DNA of 64,000 bases from Pestalotiopsis fici W106-1 (Eukaryota; Ascomycota; Sordariomycetes; Amphisphaeriales; Sporocadaceae): contig NW_006917101.1 of assembly GCF_000516985.1 (NCBI RefSeq), forward strand, positions 124,001-188,000, in the 5' to 3' direction. Position 1 is the stretch's first letter. Each line of letters opens with the position of its first letter. This document shows, in pieces, positions 44,308-57,097 of the stretch. Made by a program: the position numbers and the translations under genes. The notes below the pieces were generated by a model, which saw only the letters and a program-made list of their open reading frames with translations, ran no database searches and was not told where the DNA came from.

Positions 44308-47115
44308 ATGGAGCGGTCGGGGACGCTGCCGCACGATGGCAGCTCCGGGCTGGAGAATAGCACCTACAGCCTGAACTCGGTCGACCAAGAAACATCAGCA
44401 CCTTCGAGTGCAAACGTCGATACACAGCCCTCGAGGTGGACTTCAGCGACGACTTCCTTGACGGCCTCACCCATGGCCTCGAGAGAAAGCTCTCCCACCA
44501 GGGCGTTCGCGAAACCGCCTAGACCAGGCCGTGCATCTGCCAGCAGATCACGCAAGAGTAGTTTTAACGACCCAAGTCCGTCCAGGACAAGACAAAACTC
44601 CAACAGGGGACCAACATCGGCGCCGCGACAGCAGTCGATATCTGCCGCAACCACGCCTACTTTACCACCCCCATCTGGCTCAGACGCGCCTCGAGACTCA
44701 TCACAGCCGCGGAAGCCTTCGTCGAACACGGACCGGAAATCGAGAGATTCGCCGCGATGGCCCGTATCGCCCCGCCTCAAGTCACCACCGCCGCAACTCA
44801 ACAAGCCCGCTTTCCCTCCTCCGCCAGCAAGGAACGAACGAGAGCCCCCCATGATTAATTTGCAAAGAGCGACACCATCGCCGCACCCACACCCGCTTGC
44901 TTCTGAACCGGCATCACAGGTTGCTTCGGATACTGAAGGTGATGCTGCGGAAACACCATCAGGCATGCTTACGCCGGTTGGAGGGCCCAGCGGTGGTTCG
45001 TCACAATTAGAAACAGTACAGGAAGTCAGCCAACCCGGTACACCAGGTGCGGATTTGAATCTAGCCCTGGAAAGGCTGTCTCAAGGTCAGCCCTTGGGCT
45101 CTGAGTCGGCTGCCCACCGAGCAGTCAAATCTGGTAGCAACAGCGAAAGTGGAAGCGACAGCGGAAGTATAAGACGCGGCTCAAAGATACTGGGTCCTGC
45201 TGCTGGGGCAGCTGCTGCACCGCCCTCACTGCAGACTAGGCAATCAAGTTCGGCTTTGCGGTTCGGCGGCAACAAGGGGCTGTTGGCTGATCCTTCGAAA
45301 CACATTACCGTCGAGGAGGAGGAGGTCAGCTCTGGTCCTCGCCTGGCTTTGGGCTTGACGACCACGAATCAAGTTGGTAATGGCAGTCTGAAGACGAAAC
45401 CAAGTTCGGAAACAATTAGGCCGAGGAAAGAGAAGAGAAAGCCGACAAGGAAAGCAGCGTCGGTGGCTTCTGGCACTGGTGAGAATCCAAATCTTCTTGC
45501 AACGAGACCAGCATCCCAGCTTCGGCACAGTCGTTCGATAAGATCCTTGGCATCCTCGATATCTTGTCGCTCGCCTGTCCAGCCGAAGCACGGCCAAGGG
45601 TCGTATGGGGAGGATGCAGTGCTTTCGCACCCGCTTTCAAGGAAGGCATCGCGCACTCCAAGTATAACCGCCCATGTAACCAATTTACTGACAGGAGGAC
45701 CCCGTCCAGCATCCTCAAAAGCAGACATTTTCGAGGCCAAGGTTGCCAGCGCCGTTGAAGAGGCGAATTCGTCAGACTCTGATGAGACGTTTGTGTATGA
45801 TTCTAACCCACCAGACGCACCGGATAGACCGCGCCGATATCATTCTCGCACGCCGAGTGCCACGTCCATGGTCAGCCAGGCCGATCGGGGCGGCCTACGC
45901 TCCATACATAGTCTTCTCGAGAATGGGCCTGTGAATCCTGCTATCAAGAAGAACATGAAGTTTGTCAACACTTATGGAAGCAACACGGCGGAAAGCCTCA
46001 CAGGCGACGAAGACGGTAGGGGTACGGGGAGTGGTCGCAGCAACGCTGGTTCAACGCGAGCAGGAGGTCGCCATCACAACCATGCGAACCGCTGGGGGCG
46101 CAATAACAGTAGCAACCACCTGTCCCTCTTTGACAACGAATCGCCTTTCCCTCATGCAGCACGATCTAAACTAGCAGGGACACATTCAAGGCATTCATCC
46201 AATCCGCCAAGTCCTCGTTTTCCTCAAGGCCGCAGCGGAATACAAAACAGCAAGCGACAGATGGCTATGGCTGGAGGCTACGATCTGGACGATAACGCGA
46301 CGCCAATGGCGGATGACGAGCGTACGCCTTTGCTGCATCTTAATGGAAATCGATCTGTTCGGTCAAACCGAGGTCGTCGTGCTGGTGGTATGAGACCCCG
46401 AGGCGACCTCGAAGCTGGTGGCTATCACCAGGGCCCTTCTTTCCTAAACCGATTTGCGAGCTGCTTGGTGCTTACAATCATGCTACTGCTGGTCATCATG
46501 GGTGCGGTAGGCTTCATGTTTGCCACGTCTCAGCCATTGACGAGCATCGAACTTGTCAAGATTGGAAATGTGCTCGCTAGCGAACAGGAACTCATGTTGG
46601 ACATTACTGTTCGGGCGCACAATCCCAATATCGTTGTCGTGTCCGTAGATTCAGCAGATATCGAGGTCTTTGCAAAATCACCACACGCTGGGACGGATTC
46701 AGAATGGTGGCGCCACCCACACGACGGGATGCAGATACTCGATGACGATGGAGACGACAATGAAAGCCGCCCTGACGAGAAGTCACCCAATATGCGGCTC
46801 GGAAACATCATGGAACTCGACAGCCCATTGAGCTTTGAGGGCTCGTTTTTCCAGTCTGGCAATTCAATGTCTTCCAGCGAGCTGCGTCTGACCCGACCGG
46901 GTAATGGGACTGATGGTGGTTCTGAGCGCTGGGAGCGTATTCTCAATGACGAATTCACCCTTATTTTGAAGGGCGTGCTCAAGTACACCCTGCCGCTAAG
47001 CCAAAAAGTCAAGAGCATCCCAATCTCGGGCAAGACGACGGTGAAACCCAACTCCGCTAGCGATCCAGTGGTGAGGAAACCGAACGGAACCGATTTTGAA
47101 GTCGGTATCTTGTAG
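44308..47115 (+). CDS. VAC7: Vac7-like vacuolar PI(3,5)P2 regulator
   Basis: One long exon. From the first in-frame ATG (44308, MERSGTLPHDG) the product is 935 residues; the frame stays open 5' to at least 44239 without an ATG, so a spliced 5' exon is possible. The first 700 residues are disordered and rich in Ser, Pro and Arg. A single transmembrane helix follows (CLVLTIMLLLVIMGAVGFMF, about residues 718-737). After it comes the conserved lumenal domain with EQELMLDITVRAHNPNIVVV, typical of fungal Vac7. Vac7 sits in the vacuolar membrane and is needed for Fab1-dependent PI(3,5)P2 synthesis and vacuole inheritance. The long spacer upstream probably includes a long leader with upstream ATGs; the one at 44234 is out of frame. 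Confidence 0.88.
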   Translation: MERSGTLPHDGSSGLENSTYSLNSVDQETSAPSSANVDTQPSRWTSATTSLTASPMASRESSPTRAFAKPPRPGRASASRSRKSSFNDPSPSRTRQNSNRGPTSAPRQQSISAATTPTLPPPSGSDAPRDSSQPRKPSSNTDRKSRDSPRWPVSPRLKSPPPQLNKPAFPPPPARNEREPPMINLQRATPSPHPHPLASEPASQVASDTEGDAAETPSGMLTPVGGPSGGSSQLETVQEVSQPGTPGADLNLALERLSQGQPLGSESAAHRAVKSGSNSESGSDSGSIRRGSKILGPAAGAAAAPPSLQTRQSSSALRFGGNKGLLADPSKHITVEEEEVSSGPRLALGLTTTNQVGNGSLKTKPSSETIRPRKEKRKPTRKAASVASGTGENPNLLATRPASQLRHSRSIRSLASSISCRSPVQPKHGQGSYGEDAVLSHPLSRKASRTPSITAHVTNLLTGGPRPASSKADIFEAKVASAVEEANSSDSDETFVYDSNPPDAPDRPRRYHSRTPSATSMVSQADRGGLRSIHSLLENGPVNPAIKKNMKFVNTYGSNTAESLTGDEDGRGTGSGRSNAGSTRAGGRHHNHANRWGRNNSSNHLSLFDNESPFPHAARSKLAGTHSRHSSNPPSPRFPQGRSGIQNSKRQMAMAGGYDLDDNATPMADDERTPLLHLNGNRSVRSNRGRRAGGMRPRGDLEAGGYHQGPSFLNRFASCLVLTIMLLLVIMGAVGFMFATSQPLTSIELVKIGNVLASEQELMLDITVRAHNPNIVVVSVDSADIEVFAKSPHAGTDSEWWRHPHDGMQILDDDGDDNESRPDEKSPNMRLGNIMELDSPLSFEGSFFQSGNSMSSSELRLTRPGNGTDGGSERWERILNDEFTLILKGVLKYTLPLSQKVKSIPISGKTTVKPNSASDPVVRKPNGTDFEVGIL

Positions 47116-48296
47116 TCTGGGCGGGTGGCTCTGACTCGCCATTCCATTTGTGGACATTCGTCTCGCTTACACTATATTTTGTTCCCAATTTTTGTACATT
47201 CAGCGATCAAAGCATGGCATTTACTGGAGCCTGGGGGATGGGCGTTTGGATCAAGTACGATAGTTTGCTTATCTTGTTTTTCTTTTCTTCTTCTTTTTCC
47301 TTTTGCATGAATTGCATGACAGGAAGACAAAGATGGGAAATATATTCATTAGCATATTCAAGAGCTCGGCAGACACAACAGCAACCGGGGTAAAGCGGAA
47401 AGGTACTCGGCAAAGAGATCAGCCTGGGTAATTGTTCATTAAGGCACAGGACTCTTGCGACAAAAAGAAAAAAATGGGACCACACGGCCAACCATATCAT
47501 CATCACATAACGAAAATTTTACCTATTACTCACTCCATCAAACCCCATCAATGAGAGTGACACCCGGAAAGAATCTATTCAACATGAAACAGAGATTAAA
47601 AAAAATAAAAATTAAGTGACCCGGCTAGGGCTGGTGGAATTGTCAACGAATGGAAGCGTCGGCACTGGTTGTATGCCGGGTTGAGGTTCCGAACCAGAAC
47701 TATTCGGCTTGTAGTTATTGGTCAAGCAATAGAAGAACAACAAGAAGAAGACGCAGCAAAAGTATCAAAAGATTCCTAAACAAAGCCAGCAAGGCAACGG
47801 AAAAGAAGGAACAGTATCACGTCAATCATGAAATTATAATGTGAATAGACTAAAGAAATGCGATCACGATTATACAAGAGCGAGCAAAGAGTAAATGGGT
47901 GGACAAGTAATGAATTGATTTGCACGACACACGTGGTAACTGTTTCATTGCAGGAATCATTCTCACACAATCCCATTTTCCTCCAAGGAGTCCAAGACGT
48001 GGTGACTTTTACAATGTTTCTTGTGTACGGGACGAATTCGTAATAATCCATCACTCAACCTCCCATGATCCTACCGAATGAAAGACGGCCCAGCTATGAG
48101 AGCCATTGTTGTTTGTCATCAGAAGTGATCTGAGAAAGGAGCCCCGAAACATTCGCATATTTCACAATAACAAGGTCAGCATTGAGGCATGAGTGATACC
48201 TGTTTGTTGGGCTAGACAGTGATTATATCCTAGCGATACACTATGGATATATAGAGGCCCCTGGAGAGGGGGTTCTTTCTTGAGGTATACTATGTC
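47116..48296. other. Convergent intergenic region VAC7 / PRP6
   Basis: About 1.2 kb between convergent genes. It is AT-rich in the middle and should hold two 3' UTRs. No coding signal was found. Confidence 0.5.
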
Positions 48297-51216
48297 TTAG
48301 CTCAGCTGAGCGGCAACCAATTTCAATATTTCCTCCACGTCCTTTCTGGTATTCTTTGGACTCTTGGCGATGCTCGTCCATGTCTCTCCGTATCTCGGCT
48401 CGACACTGATACATTTGGACACCACCTCTGCCCGCTTCTCCTCAGTGCCATGTTCGACCAAGAATTTGTAGTACCATGCCCAGGTATCGCCCAACTCCGG
48501 GTCACGAACTAGTGCCTTTTCAAACCAGTTCTGTGCCTTGTCCAGCTTTCTCTCACCCCAGAAAATGCGTGCTACTGCGACGAGGAGAGTTGGGTCATTA
48601 TCCACTTCCTTGATTGCTTCCAGAGCACGAGGTTTCCGCTGAGGCCGCGCTGTCAAGTGCCAGATCTTCTCTGACCAAAGAGGTCCCTGGGAAGGCTTAG
48701 GTACATCACGTAGCGCGCGTTCCATCAATGTCTCTGCCTGTTTGGTGTTGCCTGCACGGCGCTCGATGCGAACCGATTCGCACCAGAGTTCCGCATTCTT
48801 TGGTACGGCCAACCTTGCCCGGTCAAGTACGGATCTGGCTTTGGGAAGTTGTCCCAGCTTCTCCTCGAGTCTCGAGTACAGTAGCCATAATGGCACGGAT
48901 TTCGGACAGGCCTTGACACCGGTAGCATACGCTTCACGTGCCTGGAGAGGCTTGTCAAAGTCAATGTCGTATATTTGGCCCTTCATCATCCACAATTTGG
49001 CGAAAGCTGGAAAGTGTTGTAGCGCTTGATTGACGAGATCCAGGGCGACTTCAGTGTTGCCAAGCGTTCTCTCAAAAGCAGCAGACTTCATCCAAACCCG
49101 GTCCGTAGGAGCCTCGCCTCGGGCTGTCTCCAACAGCTTCCGTGCTTGGTCGACCTGCCCATTCTCTGCTTCCAACTTGACAGCTGCCAGCCAGATATCT
49201 TCATTGTTCGGGTTCTGCTTGAAGGCGCGACCAAGCACACGACGAGCATTATCGATCTCGCCTGCTTGCCACTTCTCCTTGGCAAGCATCATCCAGAGCA
49301 CTTCTGATCTTGGGCAAGCATTGACAGCCTTTTCAAGGACTTGCCATAGCTCGTCCTTGCTTCCATGGTTACGCTCCAGATCCGCTGCAGCCAACCAGAG
49401 GGTCTTGCTGGTGGGGAAGACGCGAAGAGCATACGCATATATCGCCCGCGCAGTAGCATACTTGCCCCTGTTGACGCTGCTGCGAGCATCTTCTAACCAA
49501 GTATCTTTCCGGTCATCGTCCTCGTCCAGACCCCAACCAAGTGTCTCTTGGATGATCAGACCACAGGTAAAGACAGCGCCTTCTTCTTCGCACTTCTCAG
49601 CTTCCGTGATCCACTCTTCCCGCTTTGGCATGGCTGATTCCTTGGCCAACACCTGAACAGCACGCTTCATGACGTTAAGCTTGTGCGCATTTCCAAGTTG
49701 TTCCTGTAGCCTTGCAGCTGCAATCCAAATTTCGTGAGAGGTGGGGCAGCTCTTTCGAGCCCTGTTCAACACTTTCTGGGCGTTTTCTGGGGTCTCAAGT
49801 CTCGCTAGAGCTAGCCACAAGTCGACGGATAAGGGAATCAGCTCGGTAGCCTTGGCAAGAAGGAGTCGAGCGTCTTCTTCGTCCTCCTCCAAATTCACAG
49901 CCTCCTTCCACAGAGCCTCGGACTCGGGGATATGGTCGAGCGCATGTCGAATGACTCGTTTCTTACTTCTGCTATCAGTCTCCAGCTTCATGGCCTCTAC
50001 CCATAACCGAACGGAACGGTTATTCTGCTGAATAGCCTGGGCTGCAATAATTTTGGCGTTGTGCTTATCGTTTAGACGGATACTCTCAAGCCAGACATCC
50101 TCGTTCTTCGGACACTGTTTGCAGCCGCGGGCGATGAGGTTTCTTGCGGCCACAATCTTTCCGGCCAATTCTTCCAATCTGGCTGCAGCTATCCAGCCTG
50201 GACCGTTGGTAGGATTCGTTTTAATGACAGAGTCCAACAGTTCTCGCACACGATTGACGTCGCTAACTTGGGGTGCACCTTCAGGTAACGATGACTTGGC
50301 CAGACTTGTAAGATAGCCCTTGGGATCGATGCTTGTAGAGCTTCCAGAGGCTCCAGACTCTGATGCCTGATCGAGGCGTACCTGGAGGACCTTGTCTCGG
50401 GCCTCTCCAATCTTGGCAAAGTTGGTCATGGTGCCGTCCTGGCCATCGTTTGTCGAGGTATCGGCACCATCTGCCACCGTTGACCCGAGTTCTCCAGCAG
50501 TACTAGCAGCTGCTAGGACACTATCTGGCACAGCGTAGAATCTCTGCCTCCGAGCATCTCTAGCTCGCCGGTTCTTGCCTGTAAGATCTCCAACTTCGGG
50601 TAAATTTGCCCATTCATCGTCTGTGACAGATCCAAGGGCGCGCTTAAGATCGACAAACTGTTGTTGGATTTTGGGATTGTTGCGTTCGTATTCTTCTCGT
50701 TCCGCTTTTTCGCGAGCCTCCCTATTCGAAATATGGTCGGTAACTTGTACATCTATCTTGGGATAAATGGTAAACCAGTTGTGGAAAGCAGGAGATGTGG
50801 GGGGAATTCGGGCAGGCGAAGTGCTGATATATGTGGTAGGAAAGGGGAGAGAGGACCAACCTTCTTATTTTTCGCCTTCTGTCCATCTTTTCGTCTACTT
50901 CACGATAGATACGGTCGGCTTCATCGTCGTCCTTGTCGTAGACACCACCAGCAAACAGACCGACCTCATTATCTGGGTCCTGATATCTCTCCGATTCGTC
51001 GTTATCGTCGTCGTCGTCTTTCTTCGCGCCTGCAGCGTCGCCGAAACCCAAGGCAGCGGCTCTTTTAGCTAGAGCCTCTTTGATTTGGTCTTCTGAAGGG
51101 CCCTCGCGCGCCGGGCCCAAATCTGATCGGGTGGTGAAGCCAGTAGCACCACGCCCGAGACCAGCCACGTAGTTCTCGGGCGCAGGCATATTAAGGAAGT
51201 CCCGTCGAGTCGTCAT
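48297..51216 (-). CDS. PRP6: Pre-mRNA splicing factor Prp6 (U4/U6.U5 tri-snRNP)
   Basis: Two exons, 51216-50861 and 50721-48297, with a 139 bp intron, giving 926 residues, the usual family length. The N-terminus is the PRP1 domain (ENYVAGLGRGATGFTTRSDL). The junction reads MDRRRKIRREAREKAE, matching the family only with donor GTTGGT and acceptor TCGAATAG, so I chose these over nearby alternatives. The rest is a long array of HAT/TPR-like helical repeats (for example LWLALARLETPENAQKVLNR and EIWIAAARLQEQLGNAHKL). Prp6 bridges U5 and U4/U6 particles in the nucleus. The start at MTTRRDFLN is preferred to an in-frame Met at 51237. Confidence 0.95.
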
Positions 51217-52539
51217 CGTGCTGCTTCCTTTGCGCACTCTGCGCGACTGCTAGATGATGAAATGCGCCGGCTGTAATGTAGGGTGGAGGGAGCGTCAGAT
51301 TCGATGGAAAAGAGCTTCAACGAAATGTATATTCTTGAGAAATAAGAAGGGCTGAGCCTTGGTCAGTCAGTAGTTGCCTGGACTACCGTCGATGTGCCAG
51401 GCTGCGCTACTCCGAGGAATTAGAAAACAAAATATTGTTCATCTTGAACCAGGAGCTTGCCATGCTTGCCTGTCGAGAAATACAGTGGGGAATTTGTGGC
51501 TGGAACAGCCTTACGGCAACTACAGCATGAGCCACTGATTAGCTGATTAGCGACCCTGGCTAAGGTAAGGTAGGCACTACCCTAAGCAACGTACGGCGCC
51601 TTCCAGAGCAGCTGAGCAATGCTCTAGAGCCGGCAGCACAACACTCCCCTACCTACATTAGTGCCGGGCGCCCTCCACACCCCCCAAGAGGCCCCCCTCC
51701 CAGCAGTAACTCAACATTTAGACCTAAAGTTTTATTTACAAAATTATAATAAATATGTATTATTCGAAGCATCAATATATATCTATTATACGGATATTAA
51801 CATCATGCTATTATATCATAACGATTATGTTACCGGCAGTGGGGGTTTAAGTAAACTTGAAGTAACCGGTAGCTGTACACAGCGTCGGAAGAAGACCATG
51901 AATATGAATAGTGTATCTATCAATGACCATTACCTCTTCGCGAAAGCCCTTCTGCCGGCAATAGTGCTGCTTTGCGTAAACATTGGCCTTCGTGCCGGGC
52001 ACACAATACTGTCTTGGCCTTCATTGGCAATAATGGGTTTCATCCAACCAAGTCACTGAATATTGAGACCGGATATTCCGAAGCGAGATGTATTTGAGAC
52101 GAGTATGCCGATCATACCATGAGACAATCGTATCGCTTCTCGTTAGTTGAGTACCTCCCGACGAAACAAATAGTACTCATCGAAGCCGGCTTCAGTGATT
52201 GCGACAATGAACGAGTCCTCGACCTCAGAAGATGGCTCGAGCTGATTGGTTCCGAGCTGGACTTCGATTTGTCCTTCATTGCTCTTCATGAATTTACTCC
52301 TGTCTGATCACCTAGGATACGATGATCCAGTTACATGTTTTCGTCGTTATTATCTGGCAAGAAGGATGAAAGTATAAAATATATAACGGAATAGGGTATC
52401 ACTTTTTCTCTTTACGCAAAGTTTGACCTGATTATTGTTGCTCGAGCCCACATACATAATTGTAGAGCGACGTGACGTTCATAACAATCAGCCATGTCAG
52501 GTTGAAACATGTCTCTCCAAGCAGTGACACAGCATGTGG
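51217..52539. other. Intergenic with an AT-rich block
   Basis: About 1.3 kb between the PRP6 promoter and the 3' end of the Zn2Cys6 gene. Positions 51720-51830 are strikingly AT-rich. Short open frames at 51661-52059 and 52119-52307 have no recognisable content. The compositional step suggests an old RIP-mutated or inserted segment at the edge of the cluster. Confidence 0.5.
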
Positions 52540-54787
52540 TTACATGACAATCTGTCCAGCAGTGTCCAATCCGCATATGTCTTTATATCGTCGAATGACA
52601 CGAGTAAGTATCACTTGGGTATTCCTTGCTCCTGGGAACTTGATGTACAACCTGTCAAATAACTGCAGAACGAGCTCCAGGTTATTGATGACCTGGTTAT
52701 GTTGCAGGTAAACCACGAGCTCATCTGGCTGGACGGTCGAAGCGTAAATCAATGAAAGTGCCGCCGTAAAAAGTGCGAGAAGGTTTAACCAGTTGTAAGC
52801 AAACCTTTCCTGGCAATGCATTATGTGCGCTTGGCGAATAGACATTGAAGCCGCGTCGGCGAGTTTCCGTACATTGGCTGGCACCAAGGTAGGATATAGC
52901 GGTGACGGTCTGTATAGCAAAGAAACGTGGGTGAAGTAGTTGAAATCGTACCAGTTGCTGCTGAGGTGCGGCACCCGGGGATGGATCTCGGGTAATGGGA
53001 ATGGCGTGCTACGCCGCCATTCAATAAGCTCCTTGTGGAGGTTGAACACAATCTGCTCGCGACGTGGCATGTTTTCCCTGATGGCTGTTGGGTTTCCGTA
53101 AACGTGTCGGCTGATTTTGCTTGCAATTCTTCTTAGCTTGAGAATATGGCACGGAACAGCCATCATAGGCGTTTCTAGACTCTCCTGATTGAGAACGCCG
53201 TAGGCATTGATATCCTTGTCGTCAGCCTCGGCAAATGGCTAGATAGAGAACAGTGAGAAAACCATTGGCCGCAAAACAATTGGAGGGCCAAGTTACCTCT
53301 ATTTCGATATCGTCGTCTTGCAACGCAAATGGGCGACCAAGCGCCATGGAAGCAACACTATGAACCAGAGAATCCATCAGAAAGCGACTACGAATACCAC
53401 TGTCATGGCTCTACCACCTTGACTTACCGATCCATCATGTATATGGAAAAGAAAAGCCTTTTCCTCATATTTGCAACATCAAAGGGGAGATTTTTGTATG
53501 CCGCAGCCGTATGCAAACCAAGGCCGATGGCCAAACGAGCAGCCATACCGATGAGAAACCAAGTGTCTGGGAATATGTCAGCTTTCCAAGCCGAAGACGC
53601 GACAGACGACTGATTTACTTGGCCCAAGCTGATTGAAGAAAGAGAATGATACTTGAAGGGTTGTGATTTCAAGGGCGGCCTGCCTCGACGTGTCAGCACT
53701 ATGAATAAATTCGAAAAGGATGTTCAGATGGCTTATACCATGTCACCAGATTCACATGCTGTTTCAGAGTATTCAAGAGCCTTATTATAGTAAAGTAGGG
53801 CCTCTGATTCTTCAGCTAGTGAGATGGAGCAGTATGAAGAGTGGCTGATGGCTAAAACAATCCAGAAACGAAATAAAACGAGGGTATCAAGGTTCATTGA
53901 ATCCTCATAAATACTATCCACGTCAGCAAGGAAGCTGTTGTAATTGAGAATGGGATACAAAGTATGCGAGTGAGCAAAATAGAAGGAAACTAGCTCATCC
54001 GTGCGAGATCGGCCAGGTAAAGTCAAATCTACCAAAGACCCCACTGGCTCAACGATGTGCGACAAAGGCAGAGGTCCAAACAAACTTGAATCAAAGCCCA
54101 GGATAGTAGTAATGTTGACTAGTGAAGGGTTGAACAACTCGGGCGACGAGTCCCAATCGATTTCTACTGTTGTATCGTCTCTCTGGTCTTTTCGGAAAAC
54201 GAAATCTGCCCGATCGGGTGTGAGACGTTTCAATATTGCCTGGGTGAGATTTGCGAAAGAGACACCCGAGGTTGCCCCAAAATGCCGTTCTGCTGTCGCC
54301 TCCAAGGTGAGTATCCTCAGTTCTTCAGCCATGGTTATTGTTGGCGCTCGGCTTTCTGCCTCAGATATCGTGAGTCTTGTGCGGCTGCTCATGCCTTGAT
54401 TAGCATGTTCAAGTGGCGGCGGTGTGCTATGAGAAGCATTCTCGGTAGATAGTTGTCGCTGTATCGGGACATCACCGGCTGTTGCTGATAAAAATGCAAG
54501 CTTTTCTTCCAGCTCTTGGATCCTGGTTTCCAAGCCTCGCACAAACCTAGTTTAATATCAGCTTGTTGTCTTGATTTTTTCATCTTGGTGATAAAGATAA
54601 GCGTGCGTCGATGAACTCACGCGACGGGATATGTGCCGTTCTGGCAATCATCAACGAGGAAGCTACATGCAACTTCGGCTGCTCGACAATTCTCGCATTG
54701 TGGTAAAGTACGATCGCATTTTTTCTTTCGCTTGTAGCAGCGTTGGCAAGATGTCATGGCCTTGGCGACTACAGCTTGTATCTCCAT
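52540..54787 (-). CDS. Zn2Cys6 transcription factor with fungal_trans domain
   Basis: Six exons: 54787-54621, 54546-53739, 53679-53619, 53566-53428, 53357-53297 and 53238-52540, with introns of 52-74 bp, giving 644 residues. The binuclear zinc cluster is complete: Cys14, 17, 24, 31, 34 and 41 (CQRCYKRKKKC, then CENCRAAEVAC). A short coiled coil follows (VRGLETRIQELEEKLAFL). The central regulatory domain includes NTWFLIGMAARLAIGLGLH and SMALGRPFALQDDDIEIE; both motifs form only when these introns are removed. It is a nuclear DNA-binding regulator. As the first gene of the right-hand group it is the natural candidate regulator for the transporter and enzymes that follow, but that link is inferred. 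Confidence 0.9.
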
Positions 54788-55441
54788 TTTGGTTCCAAAG
54801 TGCCCTTGTATCGGACGACTTGGTAATGAGCTTTCTCTGATAAGTTGAGGGGTAAGTAATATATATATGGTAGATCCAGTAAAGCATTAGCCCATATTGG
54901 ACCTTGTAGATGTGGCGGTGGTGGGGTGGCACCGCCATGGACGCCTTTTAGCAGCGCTACCGAAGCTTTATAATCGGAAACTCAGCTAATAGAAACACCA
55001 TATCTCCCTTTAAGATCACCACAATATAATTAAAGAGATAAGAGAAAATATTTTGATTTAGATATCCATAAAAGAAATTGCAAAGGAAAACTATTCATTA
55101 AGTAAATAATTAATTAAATCTGTCACAGTGCACACTGAACAACGGGACTTGGTCACATGTATAAGGTCTAATATTTTGTGTCCGAATCAATCTACACCGA
55201 GCCAACGTTTGTTGTAGCGGGGATTTGCTTAAACGATCTATTATTTAGTATCTAGTCTGGTCAGAACGCCAGAACCCCGAGCAATTTCTGCAAATAATGC
55301 TGCAGCGTCATCACAATATTTAACGAATAGTTGAAATCGGAGCAAAAAGAAATTTAAAGCAATACCTCTCAAGTAAAGGCTGAAAAAAGAAGACAGACAA
55401 GGCAACCGAGTCTTGTGTTATTGAGCACACATCCCTCCGTT
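54788..55441. other. Intergenic, AT-rich
   Basis: About 650 bp, the promoter of the Zn2Cys6 gene and the 3' region of the transporter gene. From about 54960 to 55130 it is strongly AT-rich, like 51720-51830 on the other side of the regulator. No coding signal. Confidence 0.5.
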
Positions 55442-57097
55442 CTACACTTTGGTAACTAGTTCTTTGGAAGTTGGATCTCTGATTATTTCACCGTCAGAAA
55501 TGGGCTTGGTCCCATTGTATACCTCAGTAATCTCGACGAGCTGGTCACGAGGCACTCCATTAAAGCGTTGGTCAATCTGCTCCAAGGTGAGATCTTTGGT
55601 CTCGAGATATGTAAAGAAGATGACGGTGGCAACAAATAGATTCCAAACGACACCCACAATGTAGAATCTTTGAATCTGTCAGTTGAATCCGCCAAACCTA
55701 GGGAAGGTAATACTTGCCGCCATCCGATTCCGTCCAACCCAATGGGGATGACATATTGGTTGAAGAAGCCCGCAGAAGAAGTAAATATGCTGTAGAAGCT
55801 GTCATGATATTCGTTAGTTTGGTCTTAAATGGAATAGGTAGAAGATAACGTACGCCATGCCTTTGGCTCGAATGGTGAAATTGAGAATTTCTGCGCAGTA
55901 CGAGAATGACAGAGGAGTCCAAGTGGAAGAGTAGCCGATTTGGAAAAGAAAGACCATTGCAATGATCCCATTCCTGCCTTGCGCATTATCTGTCTCTGCA
56001 GCTGTCAGGCCGGCCGTGGTCGCAAGAACCAGTGCACAAAGAGTTGTGCCGGCAACCAACATGGGAATACGGCCGACTCTGTCAATGAAGCAAAGGCCGA
56101 CAAGCGCCGAGACGAATGCGACGCAGTTCTGGCTGACATTGATAGCAAATTGCTCCTGCTCTGAAGTGATTCCGGCCAGGTCCAGCACGTTGCTGAGGTA
56201 AAAGGTAATGATGCTTGAACCAATTGTTTGTTCGAAAATGCCCAACGATATAAGTATAAAAGCCCGATAGAGATTTGCCTTGACTGAAACGAATGCCTTC
56301 CACCATGCAAAGTAGGACTCAAATCTGTTCTCCTGCTCAAAGGTGATGGACTCTCTGATCTCTCGGAACTGGGCAACGACCAGAGGATTAGACTCATCAC
56401 CCTTGCCATGGAACTTGGCGAGAATGGTAAGTGCTTCGCGGTCCCGGCCACGTGAGAGTAACCATCGGGGGGACTCGGGAATGAAGAAAAGGGATATGAT
56501 GCACGACAAAGCAGGGCCGGCCATGCAAATACAGATAAGCCTCCACGACCATTGTCCAGATATGCTTCTTGCTCCATAACCAACCGCCGAGGATAAAATG
56601 GCACCAAGAAGCCAACATGCCCAGTAAAGACCAGCGATTAAACCACGACGTGTTGGTGGGGCCAGTTCGACGAGGTAGGTCGGTACGGCAGCGATATCCA
56701 CAGACTTTGCAACGCCAATGAGGATTCGGGCGACGAAGAGTTGGGCTTTGGTGGTCGCGGTAGAGTGCAAGACACAAGATATGAGAACGATCAGGGAGGC
56801 GATCAGGATACCGCCTTTTCGACCATACTTGTCGACAAGGCTGCCAACGAAGAAACCTGCAACAATGGAACCGAGATTTTGAATTGCCGTCAAGAGACCT
56901 TTGAGTTGTGTATCAATTTCGAATTGCCTCTGGAACTCAGACTGGGAATATTTAGCAATGCTGAGCAAGGTAACACGGAAATGGGGACATACCAAGATGT
57001 TGAGGGAAGACATCATGCTAGCATCATAGCCAATGGTCGCACAGTTGAGTGCTGCCACCAGGCAGATGAGCAACATAATTTTACTGAGTCCCAGCAT
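55442..57097 (-). CDS. MFS sugar-type transporter
   Basis: Four exons: 57097-56993, 56941-55854, 55798-55718 and 55667-55442, giving 499 residues. The first intron (51 bp) is in frame and would be missed by an ORF finder. The third intron uses a GC..AG pair (donor GCAAGT at 55717). Sugar-porter hallmarks are present: DKYGRKGG after helix 2, PESPRWLL before the central loop and DRVGRI in the second half. About twelve hydrophobic helices fit a plasma-membrane proton symporter. The closest type is the fungal lactose/hexose-permease-like group; the substrate is unknown. The start is the first in-frame ATG; a further 5' exon is possible. It is divergent from the DUF1479 gene across 517 bp. Confidence 0.88.

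Noticed and set aside
51661..52307. Short plus-strand frames of 132 and 62 codons
   Set aside because: They lie in and next to an AT-rich block with no recognisable content or splice signals.
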